64,000 bases of DNA, taken from assembly GCA_050084515.1 (NCBI GenBank), contig CM114272.1:41478001-41542000 (forward strand), written 5' to 3'. The notes below the pieces were generated by a model. The model made no database searches, was not told the DNA's origin, and worked only from the letters and a program-made list of their open reading frames with translations. Positions 1 through 10,859 of the stretch are shown in pieces (position 1 is the first letter of the stretch; each line of letters opens with the position of its first letter). Source of the DNA: Blasia pusilla (taxonomy: Eukaryota; Marchantiophyta; Marchantiopsida; Blasiales). The translations under genes and the position numbers were made by a program.

Positions 1-1
1 A

Positions 2-502
2 AGTTCGGAGCATGTTCACATTACAAAGACCTTCGCATTTCGTATTCAACCCAAGATTGATGTCAACATCTACCCGGAGAAGGTGGATGATCTCAATTCA
101 CTATTTCTGTTTGAGTCTAGAAATGGGGTGAAGAGAAACAGAATGTGTAGGCCAACGGTGGAGAGAGCAAAGCGAATTGCATCAGCTCGGGTGGCAAAAA
201 TGGAGATCATCGCCACGAAAGATGTCCTGCGTGACAATGGAATAGGAAGGATGTATTGGGTTAGGAACAACACTGTAAATTCAAGTGTCATAGGGGTGTA
301 TGTGGTGCACATCTGTTGCTTTCCCATATGTTCATGTGATGACTTTGTCCAAAGAGAGACAAGTGGAAAAAGGTATTTCCCTTGTAAGCACATGTACTAT
401 GAGTTGCTGGTAGTTTTAAGAGAGTTGGAGGTAGGAGTAGGAATCCACCAACCAATTCGGTCCCTCAAAGAAGTGCGAAATATTTTAAACAAACCACTTT
501 GA
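2..502 (+). CDS. SWIM zinc-finger protein, C-terminal half (copy A)
   Basis: The frame is open from the window edge to TGA at 500-502, so only the C-terminal ~166 residues are present. A SWIM-type zinc finger (C-x-C-x(n)-C-x-H) is visible: CSC near 329-337 and PCKH near 380-391, with the hydrophobic stretch usual after the histidine. SWIM domains occur in MULE transposases and other plant nuclear proteins, where they bind DNA or protein. No MULE transposase core is visible in the fuller copy at 11.8 kb, so the family is otherwise unrecognised. This part is free of stops, unlike copies B and C, but its N-terminal half lies outside the window, so intactness cannot be judged. Confidence 0.6.
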   Translation, partial: SSEHVHITKTFAFRIQPKIDVNIYPEKVDDLNSLFLFESRNGVKRNRMCRPTVERAKRIASARVAKMEIIATKDVLRDNGIGRMYWVRNNTVNSSVIGVYVVHICCFPICSCDDFVQRETSGKRYFPCKHMYYELLVVLRELEVGVGIHQPIRSLKEVRNILNKPL

Positions 503-1049
503 AGATGCAAAATGAGGTTTTAGATTCATTTTTCAAGAACCTTCACTTTGAGCTTGAACTCTATTCAGCCCAGGGCAAATGATAGATTGTTTCCAGACCT
601 TGGATGGAAAAAGTGATTGGTTCCACATTTATGATTCCACTGATTTTTCAGTTTTGTAAATTTTGTGCAATTTGCCAAAATATGGAAGAGAAAAAAAAAA
701 CTGTGAGACTACTTAATAACTGAGCAAAAAAGTGCAAAAAAATTCACACAAAAAGTTTCCTCTCTTCAACCCAACGGAAACTCTCTTCAAATCATAGGAA
801 ACTCTCTTCAAAAAAAAGTATCTATTTCGGTTGAAGGTAGTTTCCTCTCTCCTCTCTCCTCTCTTCCTCTCTCCTCTCTCCTCTCTTCCTCTCCTCTTAC
901 CGCACCTCAAGAATCGATAGGTCGCAGAGTCTTTCATGGGATGCCTCGGCCTTGCAACCCATCAAGTTCCGACAGGTAGCTTATTTCTTTGACTTCTGAG
1001 CTATTTCGTTCCCTTCTCACATTGGGGTCGTTGTAGGGATTGAACATTC
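503..1049. other. spacer between SWIM copies, pyrimidine-rich
   Basis: No gene is seen. The first ~300 bases resemble the 3' flank of SWIM copy C (13,310-13,635). A CTCTCC/CTCTTCC-rich tract lies at 840-900 and recurs near 7,310-7,350. From about 932 the sequence resembles the 5' flank of copy C (11,699-11,819), including one degenerate GCAACCC palindrome near 954-981. The spacer is therefore the junction of two head-to-tail units. Confidence 0.55.
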
Positions 1050-2037
1050 ATGAAAATGCCCTCTGCCCCAACACAAGTAGAGCACAAAGTGTTCATTCCT
1101 CCTGGAGGTCGTCACAAGCATGCCAAAGAATTTCACTTGTGGAGGCATGCCAACAAGACCAGGCAAGAGCAATGCTACAGTCTGCAACATCCCATATCTT
1201 CCTCACAAAAGGCATAACAAAAGGAAGGGGGCCTTCGATCTACCAGCTCTATGTCATGGCGGCTGTGAGATCTGGTGATGAGAAACTCTATGTGGAAGCC
1301 TTCAACCGGTGCGTAGCAGGAACTCCCCTCGAGCAAGACGTACACATTGGTGGGGATATTCGTGGGCGGGTTTCAAGACGTCCCATACAGATGGTGGTAG
1401 AGCAGTCCGAGCGAGACTTGTGGAGACCAGATAAGTATCTTGACTTCAGGCAAGTGAAGAGGCAGCATCGAGGAACGAATCCGGTGATTGATTTGGATGA
1501 GGAAATTACACCGCCCAGGTATTCGGGGACCCCGGATTGCTCCCAAATCCAAGTAGAAGTAACTTCTCCAAAATCAGTGAATGTTCTATTTCAAAAGCCC
1601 TCCGTTGTTGGAAGTTCGCAACATCCGGTCTCTGGGTAGTTCAACAGTATGGGATTCCGGTCATTGAGGTGGATTGCAACCTCAAAAGGTGGCATATATC
1701 TTGGAGCAACCCTGGACGTGGACCCACTTGTAGGGCAAGATCTGATGGCATTCGGAGAGCATGCAGCACTTTCCTAAATAAGAACTGTACAAGGACTCGA
1801 CGACCACTGCCTGGGTTTTGGGGACTCAAAACCTTTGATCATTTCATGAGGATCGGGGATCAATTGAAGTACTTCTTCTACCCAAATGAATCTTGTGCTT
1901 TCCGCAAGTCTTATTCGGCTACTATTGGAGCTCCGAGGAATACCCCCGCGATTTGGCCCATCGTCGTAGGTACGAATTGCACTCAAACAAAGTGGAAAAT
2001 CTTACAAGTTCCGGTTTCAGACTTGTAGACGGAGGAA
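1050..2037 (+). pseudogene. SWIM-family gene, N-terminal half (copy B)
   Basis: This aligns with copy C (11,820-12,809) at high nucleotide identity, starting from the same ATG. Two defects are visible. A frame change near 1,190 separates the N-terminal reading (MKMPSAPTQV...) from the main frame that continues at 1,225; copy C has the same break. A one-base loss near 1,985 makes the end read out of frame. The sequence stops matching copy C at 2,037-2,038, where an antisense gypsy gag fragment begins, so the SWIM finger is missing. No domain is recognised in this half. Confidence 0.6.
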
Positions 2038-3013
2038 GGGACCACCTAGTGCACAATCTCTAGGCCCACTTGAACCGGCTACTCGCTCTGGTGCCCTCTC
2101 TAGCCCTCGGTCCGGACGTAACTTAGGATATAAACTGAAACACCTAGCGCGTGTATGACCATACCTCTGACAATAGTCACACTTATAATCTCCTGGTGCA
2201 ACACCATCTCCTCCTCCATGCTGAGGCACACGTCCATGACCCTGACAAGTGCAATGGCGCTGATGATGGGCTCCACCACATGACCAACAAGTTATAGTAG
2301 GCGGCTGCTGTTGAGCCGCATACTATTACTTGGCGCAGGTCTTTGTACCACGGGCTCCCAGTATCCTCCTTGATCATGTGGTGCCACAGTTGACCTATCT
2401 CGGAGTCCACGTTGCTGCACAGGTGGTGCAACCAATCACGATTGCTCTCGCCCAGAACGCATGGTGGCTACGCTCTCCTCCGCCATATTGCGCTCAATGT
2501 TCTCGGCAGTCCTAAAAACATCTCTCAACGTAGGGGAGGTGTTCATAAGAAGCACCCCCTCCCGCACCCGTGGCCGCAGGGTCTAGTCCAGCATCATGTA
2601 CCATGAGTGGATAGCCTGAGCCTCTGTCACCCCCTGAGTGATGTTGATCAACCGGCACAAGCGAGTGTAAGCCTCACGTAAACTCTCACCCGGGCGCCTC
2701 TGGAAGTTGTGGATGCTCCGCAAATTTTCCGTCCGTACCCCCTGGTAGCTCGCCCTCAACTCAGCAAAGAACTCAACCACGGGGTTGAACCTGGGACAAA
2801 CCCGACTAGACGGTGCAACTGCTCCAGTGCGAGTGACCCCTCCTAAAACATCACTAGTGGAAGAGGAAGTAGCCTCTCCTGACTCCTCCTCCTCATCTGG
2901 GAACGGCTCCGTCTATGACACATAGTGGGGGTCGTAGTAGAGTCGCCATGCCTTAATCTCTTGGGCATATCTGTGGGAGAACTCATGGTAATCGTCCATG
3001 GATGCCCCCTCTA
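2038..3013 (-). pseudogene. Ty3/gypsy gag fragment, antisense
   Basis: Read on the minus strand from 3,013 down, this matches the Gag of the methyltransferase-carrying gypsy elements at 22.4 and 59.3 kb. It starts with a segment like PMDDYHEF...EIEAW, then a retrotransposon Gag core at 2,780-2,583 (YQGVRTENLRSI...PGESLREAYTRL...QGVTEAQA). It ends with a CCHC zinc knuckle near 2,180-2,140 (CDYCQRYGHTRARC). Several frameshifts and stops break it. It is clearly divergent from the other two copies, so it is a separate subfamily or an older insertion. It cuts SWIM copy B on its left and abuts the methyltransferase-like gene on its right. Confidence 0.75.
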
Positions 3014-3032
3014 AATGTTGGAACATACCGTT

Positions 3033-5451
3033 TCATGCTGTAAACGGGTTGAACTCTCTAGAGTTCTTGGCCCGTTGGGAGTTGCACCAACTCCTAAACT
3101 CTACTATGAAATCATGCAACTCAATTGTACCTACTATGGCTCGATGAAATCTGGGACAAGCCCATCAAAAACCCAGGTTTCAAGACGATGTTCAAGGATT
3201 GCATCCTCCCTCAGGCAGACCTTGACGAAGAAATCGAGGGGAAAAAAAGGGATTTTGCAAAGAAGAAGCGAGATCTTCAAGTGCAGGTGGCCGATGCATC
3301 TCGACTAAGAGTTGCCCAACGCATGGTGTTCAGGTACCTCGTCCATTGTAAGAATGTAGGTACATGGCAAAAAGTACCGGCAACTTGCAAATTGTGGGTT
3401 TCTCCGCCTGATGGAGAGACATTTTCCATGTACAACATGGAGATGGCTCAAAGCATGTCCGATTGGGAGGTGGAGAATTTCCCGATTCGGCTGGACTTCA
3501 ACGACCTTGAGGACATAATTGAGAAAGATCTACGCCTGCTCTATGATGCAGTGGCCGCAGGTAGGGACGACATCCCCAATTTTGTGCAACCTGAAGACTT
3601 TTTCGAAGGAGATACGGAGGAGCAAGCCCTTGAGACAGCGGAGTTGGTGTCCAAGTTCGTCACTGCCAAGGACAAATCTACAGCGGGTCTCAAAGCCAAG
3701 GCGAGGGGATCAAAGAATTCCGAGGCCGAATCTTCCCAAAGAGAGGCTGAAAATTCAAGGCGATAGCCGGAATCATCCGGGCGAGCGGGGAGAGAGGGTT
3801 GGACCAGGTCCTCCGCAAAAAAAACTCCACCAGAGTCTGAGATCATAGAGATCCCAACATGCCGACCGCAGACTCGGGAGAAGCGGAAGCGAGAGGTGCC
3901 AGGGTTCTCCCAGGGAGCAGACCAGGATGTGGAATACACTCCATCATCCTTGGGAAGACATAGAGAAACAACGACCCGGACAAGCGTCATCCTTCACTGC
4001 ACGAATCTTCAGGATGAGCTGAAAAGTTTCAGTTCCCAAGCGTCGACACCCGCCATCGAAAAATTGACAACGCTGGGACGGAAGCTTTAACGAAACGGGC
4101 ACGCTCCTGGATGGTCCATGGGGAGGTCGAAGAGGTGGCAGTGGATCTCCTCGTCGCTGATTTGCCCTCGGTGTTGCGCTTGTGGGACGAGAATCCGTCC
4201 GACGGGGTCCCAGACTGGAATGTTCCTCTTTATTATGACCAGATCGCGCTCCTGTTTTCCTTTGCAGACGCTTATCTCACTGACAAGGGCTGTTTCTTAG
4301 TTTTGACTAGAGGGAGCAAGGACGAGCTCTTCAACCTCCAGTGCGTCAAGAGGTCCCTGAAGTGGAGGACGGCGCAATCGTGGGTCATCAAGAACGAGTA
4401 CCCACTCCGATCCGCGACGAGTCAAATTCGGGTAAGGGCTCTAAATTTGTATCCAAATTGTCTTTCTCCGACGGGTTGCATCTCTGCATGCAACCCGTCG
4501 GATTGTTTGAGTTGGAGACTTCGGTGGTGCAATCCGTCTGAAAGCGACGGGTTGCAAATTTACCGCAAGTCTCCATTGGGTGAATGCAACCCGTCTAAAC
4601 CCGACGGGTTGCAAGTGCTAATGCTTTTGCAATTTTCTGGAATGATGCAACCCGTCTGAAAGCGACAGGTTGCTCTTAGCCAACCATGGGCTGCTCTAAG
4701 CGAGCAACCTGTCGCCTTCTGACGGGTTGCTCATGGACAAAAAAATCACAAGACACTTGTAAAACAACCCGTCGGACTCCGACAGGTTGCTCCAATGTTA
4801 GGATTATAAAGAAGTTCTATGGGGTTAAGCAAAGTTCTTTGGGGACGTGTTGCACATTATGTCACCATACAAAGAGTAGACCAGTGGCCAAGTAGCTCTT
4901 TGTTGTTGTTGACATTATTTCCAAGGTGCTTAGTTATAGATGGACCACTCCTATGTTTACTGCTTTGTTCGGCCCGAGCACAACTTCAAGGTGTTTAAGA
5001 TCCTGGATCCTACGGATCCATGCTCCGATGGGTACAGCTTAGATAGTTTATACAATTCCCCCCGGGAATTTACATGCAAGACAGTACTCCATTACTTGGA
5101 GGAAGGGAAAAGTCGCCAGCCCTGATGCAAACGCTCATCGAGCTCTGCTCAAGGCCGGGTGATTTGGTGTTCAACTTAGTGGGCCTTTCAGGGGCGAGTA
5201 TTGAAGGCGTCTGGCAGAGTGGCAGGAACATTCTCTACCTTGAAGGAAGGCAGCAACTGTTTGACCTTTGCAAGGAGGCAAAGGTAGATTACGACATGCT
5301 AGTTGGGGTGTACAACTCTCCTCCGAAGCCGAGAGCTCCGGTTCCTGACCCACCATTAGTAGTGACACCATCGTCACTTCCCAAGATTCCAAAAATCGGG
5401 AGGGCAAGGCCGACAGTAATCTTGGAAGAGCTCTCGGACGATGACGAGTGA
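3033..5451 (+). pseudogene. permuted (beta-class) N4/N6 amino-methyltransferase-like gene, decayed
   Basis: Region 1 (about 3,125-4,090) is a charged segment with a basic nuclear-signal-like stretch (REKRKRE) near 3,880. It carries a TAG at 3,764 and a frame change near 4,080. Region 2 (about 4,082-4,431) contains VAVDLLVADLPS followed by YYDQIALLF and GCFLVL, which sits where class-beta methyltransferases have motif IV (DPPY/SPPY) and the next strand. A phase-0 intron (4,432-4,939) follows. Region 3 has a one-base frame change near 5,100, then SPALMQTLIELCSRPGDLVF, a position equivalent to motif I (LVGLSGAS in place of DPFAGSGT), and GRNILYLEGRQQLFD. The motif order IV then X/I is that of N4-cytosine/N6-adenine enzymes. 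Both catalytic signatures are altered, so an active enzyme is doubtful. The N-terminus is lost at the gag fragment. The family assignment is from motif layout only. Confidence 0.5.
4432..4939 (+). repeat. intron of the methyltransferase-like gene, packed with GCAACCCGTC palindromes
   Basis: The donor is CGG|GTAAGG at 4,431/4,432 and the acceptor TTATAG|ATG at 4,939/4,940; both sides are phase 0. Inside are at least five copies of the palindromic repeat, near 4,489-4,500, 4,530-4,556, 4,586-4,612, 4,648-4,674 and 4,703-4,731, plus one near 4,765-4,791. Arms vary (CCCGTC, CCTGTC) while the loop is 6-7 bases. Confidence 0.55.
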
Positions 5452-5504
5452 GTTCAAAGAACTCAAGGACCCAACTTAACTGCAGCGTTTGGAGTAGGGA
5501 TTTA

Positions 5505-6625
5505 TTTGATGACAAGGCAAAAGATTTCATAGAATAGATCAAATGTACAGTTCCGAGCTTCTTTTGGATGTAATAAAGCACAAGATTTTTTTGAACGATG
5601 ATGGTGTTTGTAAAAGTTTGCTGAATATCTTTTTTGGTCTTGTCAAATGTGATCGTCTATGTACTCTGAGGACTTCTATTTTGCAACCCGCCGGATTTCC
5701 ACGGCTTGCAACTTTTCACTTTTTGACCACTGCACCTTTTTAACCACTTCCAAGCAACTTTTCGGATTCCGACAAGTTGGCTGCGTGAGTGATCGGACTC
5801 TTCCGGATTCTTTAGAGGCATTATGGCGGGCTTCTTCACTTTGGCACCTTCCCCTAGTATCGTCAAACAAGGCGTAGGCTTCTTCTCTTCTCTAAGACAT
5901 GTTGGATTCCTACTACCTGTGGAATTGCCATCATGGTATTTCCAAGAACGGAGCACATATTGATAAGGATGGATGTCACATTGCAGAGCGTACAAGATAT
6001 ATTGTCGAGGAAGGCGGTGGGACTCAAATCAGGTTACATGGGACCGTTATGGTGTACCTAGGGGGGGCAAGGCTCTCAAATTTGCCAACATTTTCGATCC
6101 CCGTCTACAATCGGCCAGAGGAGCCACTTGTATCCTAGGACATTCCTTTTGTACAGGAACCTAGGAGAGTTAGGAGCAAATTTGTAGATGACGAGGCTCA
6201 AGAAATCATAGACTAGATCAAATGTACATTTCCGAGATTCCTTTGGATGTAGTAAAGGACGAGATTTTTTCAACCGATAATGGTGTTTGTAAAAGTTTGC
6301 TGAATATGTTTTTTGGACTTGTGGATTGTGTTCTTCTAGCTACTCAGAATTACAATTTTGCAACCCGCATGATTCCGACGGGTTGCAACTTTTTCACTTT
6401 TTGACCATTGCAACTTTTTAACCATTTCCAGGCAAGCTGTCGGATTCTGACAGGTTGGTTGCTTGAGTGATCGGACTCTTTTCCTGTGAGACCAACTTCT
6501 GAGGCATTGTGGCCGGCTTCTTCACTTTTGGCTCGTTCCCCTAGATTCGTCAAATCAGTTGTAGGCTTCTTTTCTTTTCTAAGATGTGCAGGATTCCTAC
6601 TACCTGTCGGATTGCCATTTTGGAT
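5505..6625 (+). repeat. tandem duplication, two ~440-bp copies about 675 bp apart
   Basis: 5,505-5,943 and 6,180-6,625 are similar along their length. Both carry GATCAAATGTACA, then a stretch reading TGGTGTTTGTAAAAGTTTGCTGAATAT, then a palindromic GCAACCC region, and end with ATTCCTACTACCTGT. Each begins with what reads as the C-terminal tail of the same gene (DLFDDKAKDFIE-stop in the first, KFVDDEAQEIID-stop in the second). The unit is therefore probably the 3' end plus 3' flank of the methyltransferase-like family. Confidence 0.55.
5950..6215 (+). pseudogene. C-terminal remnant of a paralogue of the methyltransferase-like gene
   Basis: Short frames read RLSNLPTFSIPVYNRPEEPL and, after one stop, DIPFVQEPRRVRSKFVDDEA up to a stop near 6,215. 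The VYN...P pattern and the acidic tail resemble the last 50 residues of the gene ending at 5,451. No catalytic motif is present. It is best read as the 3' end of a second, mostly deleted copy. Confidence 0.3.
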
Positions 6626-6639
6626 TCCCAACCTGTTGG

Positions 6640-7640
6640 ATTTTTGTGGGTGCAGGGTGGAATGGAATCACTTCTCAAAATCTTTCCTTTCTTATGATGA
6701 GCTTGCTTGCAAGGGGTGCAAGCCATCTGATTCCGACGGGTTGCAAGAGTTGCAACCTGTAAAATTTCGACGGATTGGGAGGGGTACAGCTTCTCGGTTT
6801 CTCAGATTTAGGATCTGAATGAAGGGACATTAGTTCCTCTTTACTCCAGACAGCTAACAATCTTTTGGTTCAATTATCATCTCATGTGTTCACATTTCAA
6901 AAAGTTGGTCTTGAGCAGACACCATTCATAACCAACAGAAAGTTGGTTATGAGGCAATTCACTGGAGGCCATGATGCAGGCAACTATCCCTGCAAAAAGA
7001 GAGGTTGGCATCGTACCGATGCGAATCCGGGTGGTCCTCCAACAAAAATACCCACGGGAACTGCTTATTGTAGACCGAGATAGGAAATATTAAGAAAATT
7101 AGGCTCACATGGAGAGTGATGGAAAAATGTTAGTAGTGGTCTTATGATGTCTACTTTTTTTCACCCCTGGAAAAAGGAGGTTTCTTTAGGCCCGAATGTG
7201 GACCACTACCTACTCTCTTCTAAAGATTTCATGAATTTGAAAGCAAACAAAAATTTCAAATATGTCAAAAAGTTTTGAAGAGAGGAGGCGGATTTGGCCC
7301 TTTTTGAAGAGAGACTCTCCTCTCTTCCTCTCCTCTCTTCCTCTCTCCTGCCAGAATACCAGCCCCCCATGCGGATGGGCTTGCCAAAATTGAACCCTCG
7401 AAGCGTCCGGTGCTAGATCATTGTAACCTTCCAGCAAAGGGGTCAATGTAACCGACTTTGGTAGCGGAAAGGTAACCTCAGTTGCTAGGAGGAAGAGCAC
7501 ATGATATTGCAAAATGAAAAACCAAAATGAGCGAAATCTCAACCTTTTATACTTTTTGAGCCGTTGAGCTGACCATTAGGTCGTTGGAAGTGTCGTATGG
7601 ACGGCGACGTCGGCCGTTATGGAACTTTGCACGTGGGAAC
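6640..7640. other. no recognisable gene; scattered palindromes and pyrimidine tract
   Basis: A 72-codon frame at 6,865-7,083 (ending ...GNYPCKKRGWHRTDANPGGPP...) has no recognised family and may be a gene remnant. A CTCTTCC-rich tract at 7,315-7,350 matches the spacer at 840-900. One palindrome pair lies near 6,718-6,760. Nothing else is supported. Confidence 0.4.
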
Positions 7641-8215
7641 CCAGGAAATTCGTCAGAGACCGACGGGTTGCACGCTTCCCTTGTCTTGGGGATACAAGGT
7701 GAGCTACCCATGCAACCTCTCTGAGACCGACGAGTTGCATGCTTCCCTCGTCCGCGGGTAACAAGGCGAGATACCCAGGAAACCCTTCGGAGACCGACGG
7801 GTTGCACGCTTCCCTTGTCTTGGGGTAACAAGGCAAGGTACCCGCGCAACCCGTCGGCCTCCGACGGGTTGCACCCTTCCCTCGTCTTGGGGTAACAAGG
7901 TGAGGTACCCCGGCAACCCGTCGAAAACCGACGGGTTGCATGCTTCCCTCGTCTTGGGGTAACAAGGCGAGGTTCCCGTGCAAACCGTCGGAGATTGACA
8001 GGTTGCACGCTTCCCTCATCTTGGGATAACAAGGTGAGGTACCCGGGCAACCCCTCGGAGACCGACGGTTGCACACTTCCCTTGTCTTAGGGCAACAAGG
8101 CGAGGTACCCAGGCAACCCGTCTTAGACCGACGGGTTGCACACTTTCCTCATCCTCGGGTAACAAGGCGACAAAGCATCATCCCGAGGCAACCCATTGAC
8201 CTCCAACGGGTTACA
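7640..8215. repeat. 67-bp tandem repeat array, about eight units
   Basis: The block CGACGGGTTGCA begins at 7,661, 7,728, 7,795, 7,862, 7,929, 7,996, 8,063 and 8,129, a constant 67-bp step (66 once). A ninth, stretched unit is near 8,204. Each unit runs from one right palindrome arm through CTTCCCTTGTCTTGGGGTAACAAGG-like sequence to the next left arm (GCAACCCGTC). The array was therefore built by amplifying one palindrome plus spacer. Long minus-strand open frames here are by-products of the repeat. Confidence 0.85.
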
Positions 8216-8838
8216 AGGTATACCATGGGTTGGAAAATTCTCACCATACGGTGAAACTGCCCTCACGGTTTGCACAGTTCATTGGACAAGAGAAATTGAC
8301 GCAAGATCCCCTCGCAACTCGCTTACCTACAAAAGGGAAAGCGAGGTGAGGTACCTTTCCAACCCGTCGCAGTCCCCAACGGATTGCCGTAGGAAATCCA
8401 TGTGAGGTCTCATGGATCTCGACTCCAATCAGATAGGTCATACAGGTAGGGGATACCGATGGAAAAATGCGTTCAACCCAACGGACTCCGAAGGGTTGCA
8501 AGTTGCACTCAGAAGATGATACTTCGTGGCTTTGCAACCCACGTATCTAAGTCCCAAAATTTGCAACCCGTCAGAATCCAACAGGTTGCAACAAGATTGA
8601 ATCCATTCCTTAAGGCAATCTCACCTACCAAACAACATCTTGTTAGTCATATTCTATCAGGAGAATAACGGTCACTATTCGCTATAAATTAAACATTCTC
8701 ATTCTCATTCTTATTCTTATTCTTATTCTCATTCTCCACCCAGTGGAATAATCTAGGAATGGATAATTATGTAAAACTCACTTGGGGCAATCATCTAGCG
8801 GCCCTTCCTCAATCATAAATAATTCGACCGCAAGCTCG
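8216..8838. other. no gene; degenerate palindromes and an ATTCTC/ATTCTT microsatellite
   Basis: Degenerate GCAACCC/GGGTTGC arms occur near 8,358-8,390, 8,470-8,500 and 8,563-8,590. A hexanucleotide microsatellite (ATTCTC/ATTCTT, about seven units) lies at 8,694-8,738. No coding signal is seen. Confidence 0.5.
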
Positions 8839-10210
8839 TGAGTCTTACATACCAGTGGAGGAAAATTTCCTCTCAGTGCGATTTCTTCTCCAAATTGGAA
8901 CAATCTTTGTTTCCAAGGATGTTAGGGTGGACGGTACAAAGGACATTGTAGGTGAGACAGTCCAGCCAGTGAAAGTAGACTGTAAAGTATGGAATCTCCT
9001 ACCTCTTAAAAATGGTCAATACACAGTTTATGGCTTGCCTCTAAATTCTTCTATTTCCCAAGTAGACGGTTCGGAATTTCCTAGTCCACCGAGCTCTACG
9101 TTTGCCACTCCCAGCTCAGTAGATCCGACATCGACTCCAACTTCACACGTTTGTAACAATGTTGTACTTCCTGAAGACATTTCGGATGTCGTCAACCTTA
9201 GTGGATCTGTCGAATACCAATCGAGTCCTCTGTCTGCCTACTCGTTCCTCTTGCAAGTATCAGGCAATAGTTTGCTATTGTCTCTGCCCTTTGCACATTC
9301 TTGTCGACAAGATCCCGCCCACGTACGATGGTAATTGCATTTTTGAGCTGCCTCCACTTGCTGGTCCTGCTCAAAAAAAAGATGGAGGATGCTTGAAGGG
9401 TATGGACAAAAAGTTTGATTGTCATCGATGGTGCAGGTTTCAACAGACTAGTGCTTCAATTCCATATGGTCCTTGGATTGTTTCTTGCCGCCAATGCGTT
9501 GGAGCCCTGGAGCGTAGAAGTTGAGGCTGCCCGTATCTAGAGCGCAATGGGCGAGTCAATACGTCGCAATTCCCCCCAAAGAATGCAGAAACTCCATATG
9601 AGGTCGGTGCGACCATACTGCCGGGAGAACATCGATGCCCTTGTTGTCAAGAATGCCCTTTATGCATTGGAGCGTGTGCTACATACATATTTTTCATTGT
9701 GCATGACTTTAGTTCTACGTTTGAGTACACCGGGTTGGCAGTTCATGTTGGCTCCCACATTCATTCTATTACCGGTGCAATTCAGAGATACATCAAGGAG
9801 GATGTGGCAAAGAAAGTGACCAAGGTATATAGAAACTCTCCGGGATCAAACCTCCTAGTGATCAAGTTAACAACAACATCACAAATTTGTGGACAACTGC
9901 TTGGAATCCCTCTGCAGGGCAAGATCACGGCTCTTGAGGAGAAACAACTCTGGGAAAATCTCGCATTTCTCATTGATCCTGAATGCTTCCGGAATTGACT
10001 GGATCAAATCCGGGTACTTGATGGAAAGACGGCCAAAATGGACGCCATTTCCATAATCAAGGCCAACTCCAAATTTCCATTTATTCAGAGATGGCAGTTC
10101 ATGGGCCAGGGAGGCGAAGGATCCAAGGCTTATGTCTTCAAAATGTCAACTGTAGGGTCGTCCAGTGGCCTTGATCTTATAGATCGAATGAGGGAAGGGG
10201 AAGATCTCTA
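8839..10210 (+). pseudogene. unrecognised Cys-rich protein gene, frame-broken
   Basis: Several frames read as one decayed protein. The first (to about 9,334) contains a Ser/Pro/Thr-rich linker. The next (9,280-9,524) reads DKIPPTYDGNCIFELPPL and has FDCHRWCRF and SCRQC. The next has a dense cysteine cluster HRCPCCQECPLCIGAC near 9,630-9,675. The last (9,690-10,210) reads YTGLAVHVGSHIHSITGAIQ and VYRNSPGSNLLVIKL, with a stop at 9,998. Spaced Cys/His pairs suggest zinc binding. I do not recognise the family. At least three frame changes separate the pieces; some could be introns, but no clear splice pair was found. Confidence 0.4.
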
Positions 10211-10859
10211 GGGCAGTTGGGTAAGCTTTGATATTTGCTACAGAGTGTTGAATGGATGGTTGACCATGGGTGCTCATGTTTACGACCATGTGAAGAAGGG
10301 ACTCAAAACTATATTTGTCTTTGAGGTAAAAGCATAAGACGTTGGCAGTTTGAAGATGTGTTGGTACTCTTATTGGAGGTGGTGAAGGAAAAAAAAAGGA
10401 CACCTACAGAAATTTATGGATTCATGGCGGACAATGCACAACTTGGGTGGATTACTATTAAGGAAGTGTTCTCGGGTAGAGAGGTTCAACCAGAGAGGGA
10501 AAGGTCGGATGCTTTCCATTGGCAACAGTCTGTGACCTGGTACACCAAATCTTGCATCAAGGAGAATAAGAGGACAGAGCATGTCACTCTACTCCAACCA
10601 TGCAAGGATAGCAAAACCTTGAAACAGACCATGGAGTGCTAAGAAGCACTCCATGGCGTGTTGGTGGAGGAAGCATGCGATTGAGGGGAAGTACAAAGAG
10701 TTGTGCTCTTGGCTCAGTTGGTGGACTGTACGAATGAGACAATGGGGAAACTTCATGGGGCAAATGAGTTCAGTAATTCATCCTTTCGAGCTCATGCTGA
10801 GAATTGTTTGAAAAGTTGTAGCTCAAGTTGAGAAGCGTGGGCACTATAGGGATTTCAAA
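10211..10859. other. no supported gene; possible 3' remnant of the Cys-rich gene
   Basis: Short frames such as 10,358-10,642 show no known motif. The region may continue the decayed gene upstream, but codon structure is not convincing. Confidence 0.3.

Noticed and set aside
1641-1829. Minus-strand frames inside SWIM copy B
   Set aside because: Shadow frames of the plus-strand gene, which is conserved between copies B and C in the sense frame.
3541-3990. 149-codon minus-strand frame
   Set aside because: Opposite to the charged plus-strand region of the methyltransferase-like gene; no domain and no splice context.
7547-8076. Minus-strand frames of 166-175 codons with repeating peptides
   Set aside because: The 67-bp period is not a multiple of three but three periods are, so all frames stay open by repetition; no start context or domain supports a gene.
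7640-8215. CRISPR-like array of palindromic repeats
   Set aside because: The spacers are as conserved as the repeats and the surroundings are eukaryotic; this is an ordinary tandem repeat.
9198-9443. Minus-strand 81-codon frame in the Cys-rich gene
   Set aside because: The plus strand has clustered Cys codons and better continuity; this is a shadow.
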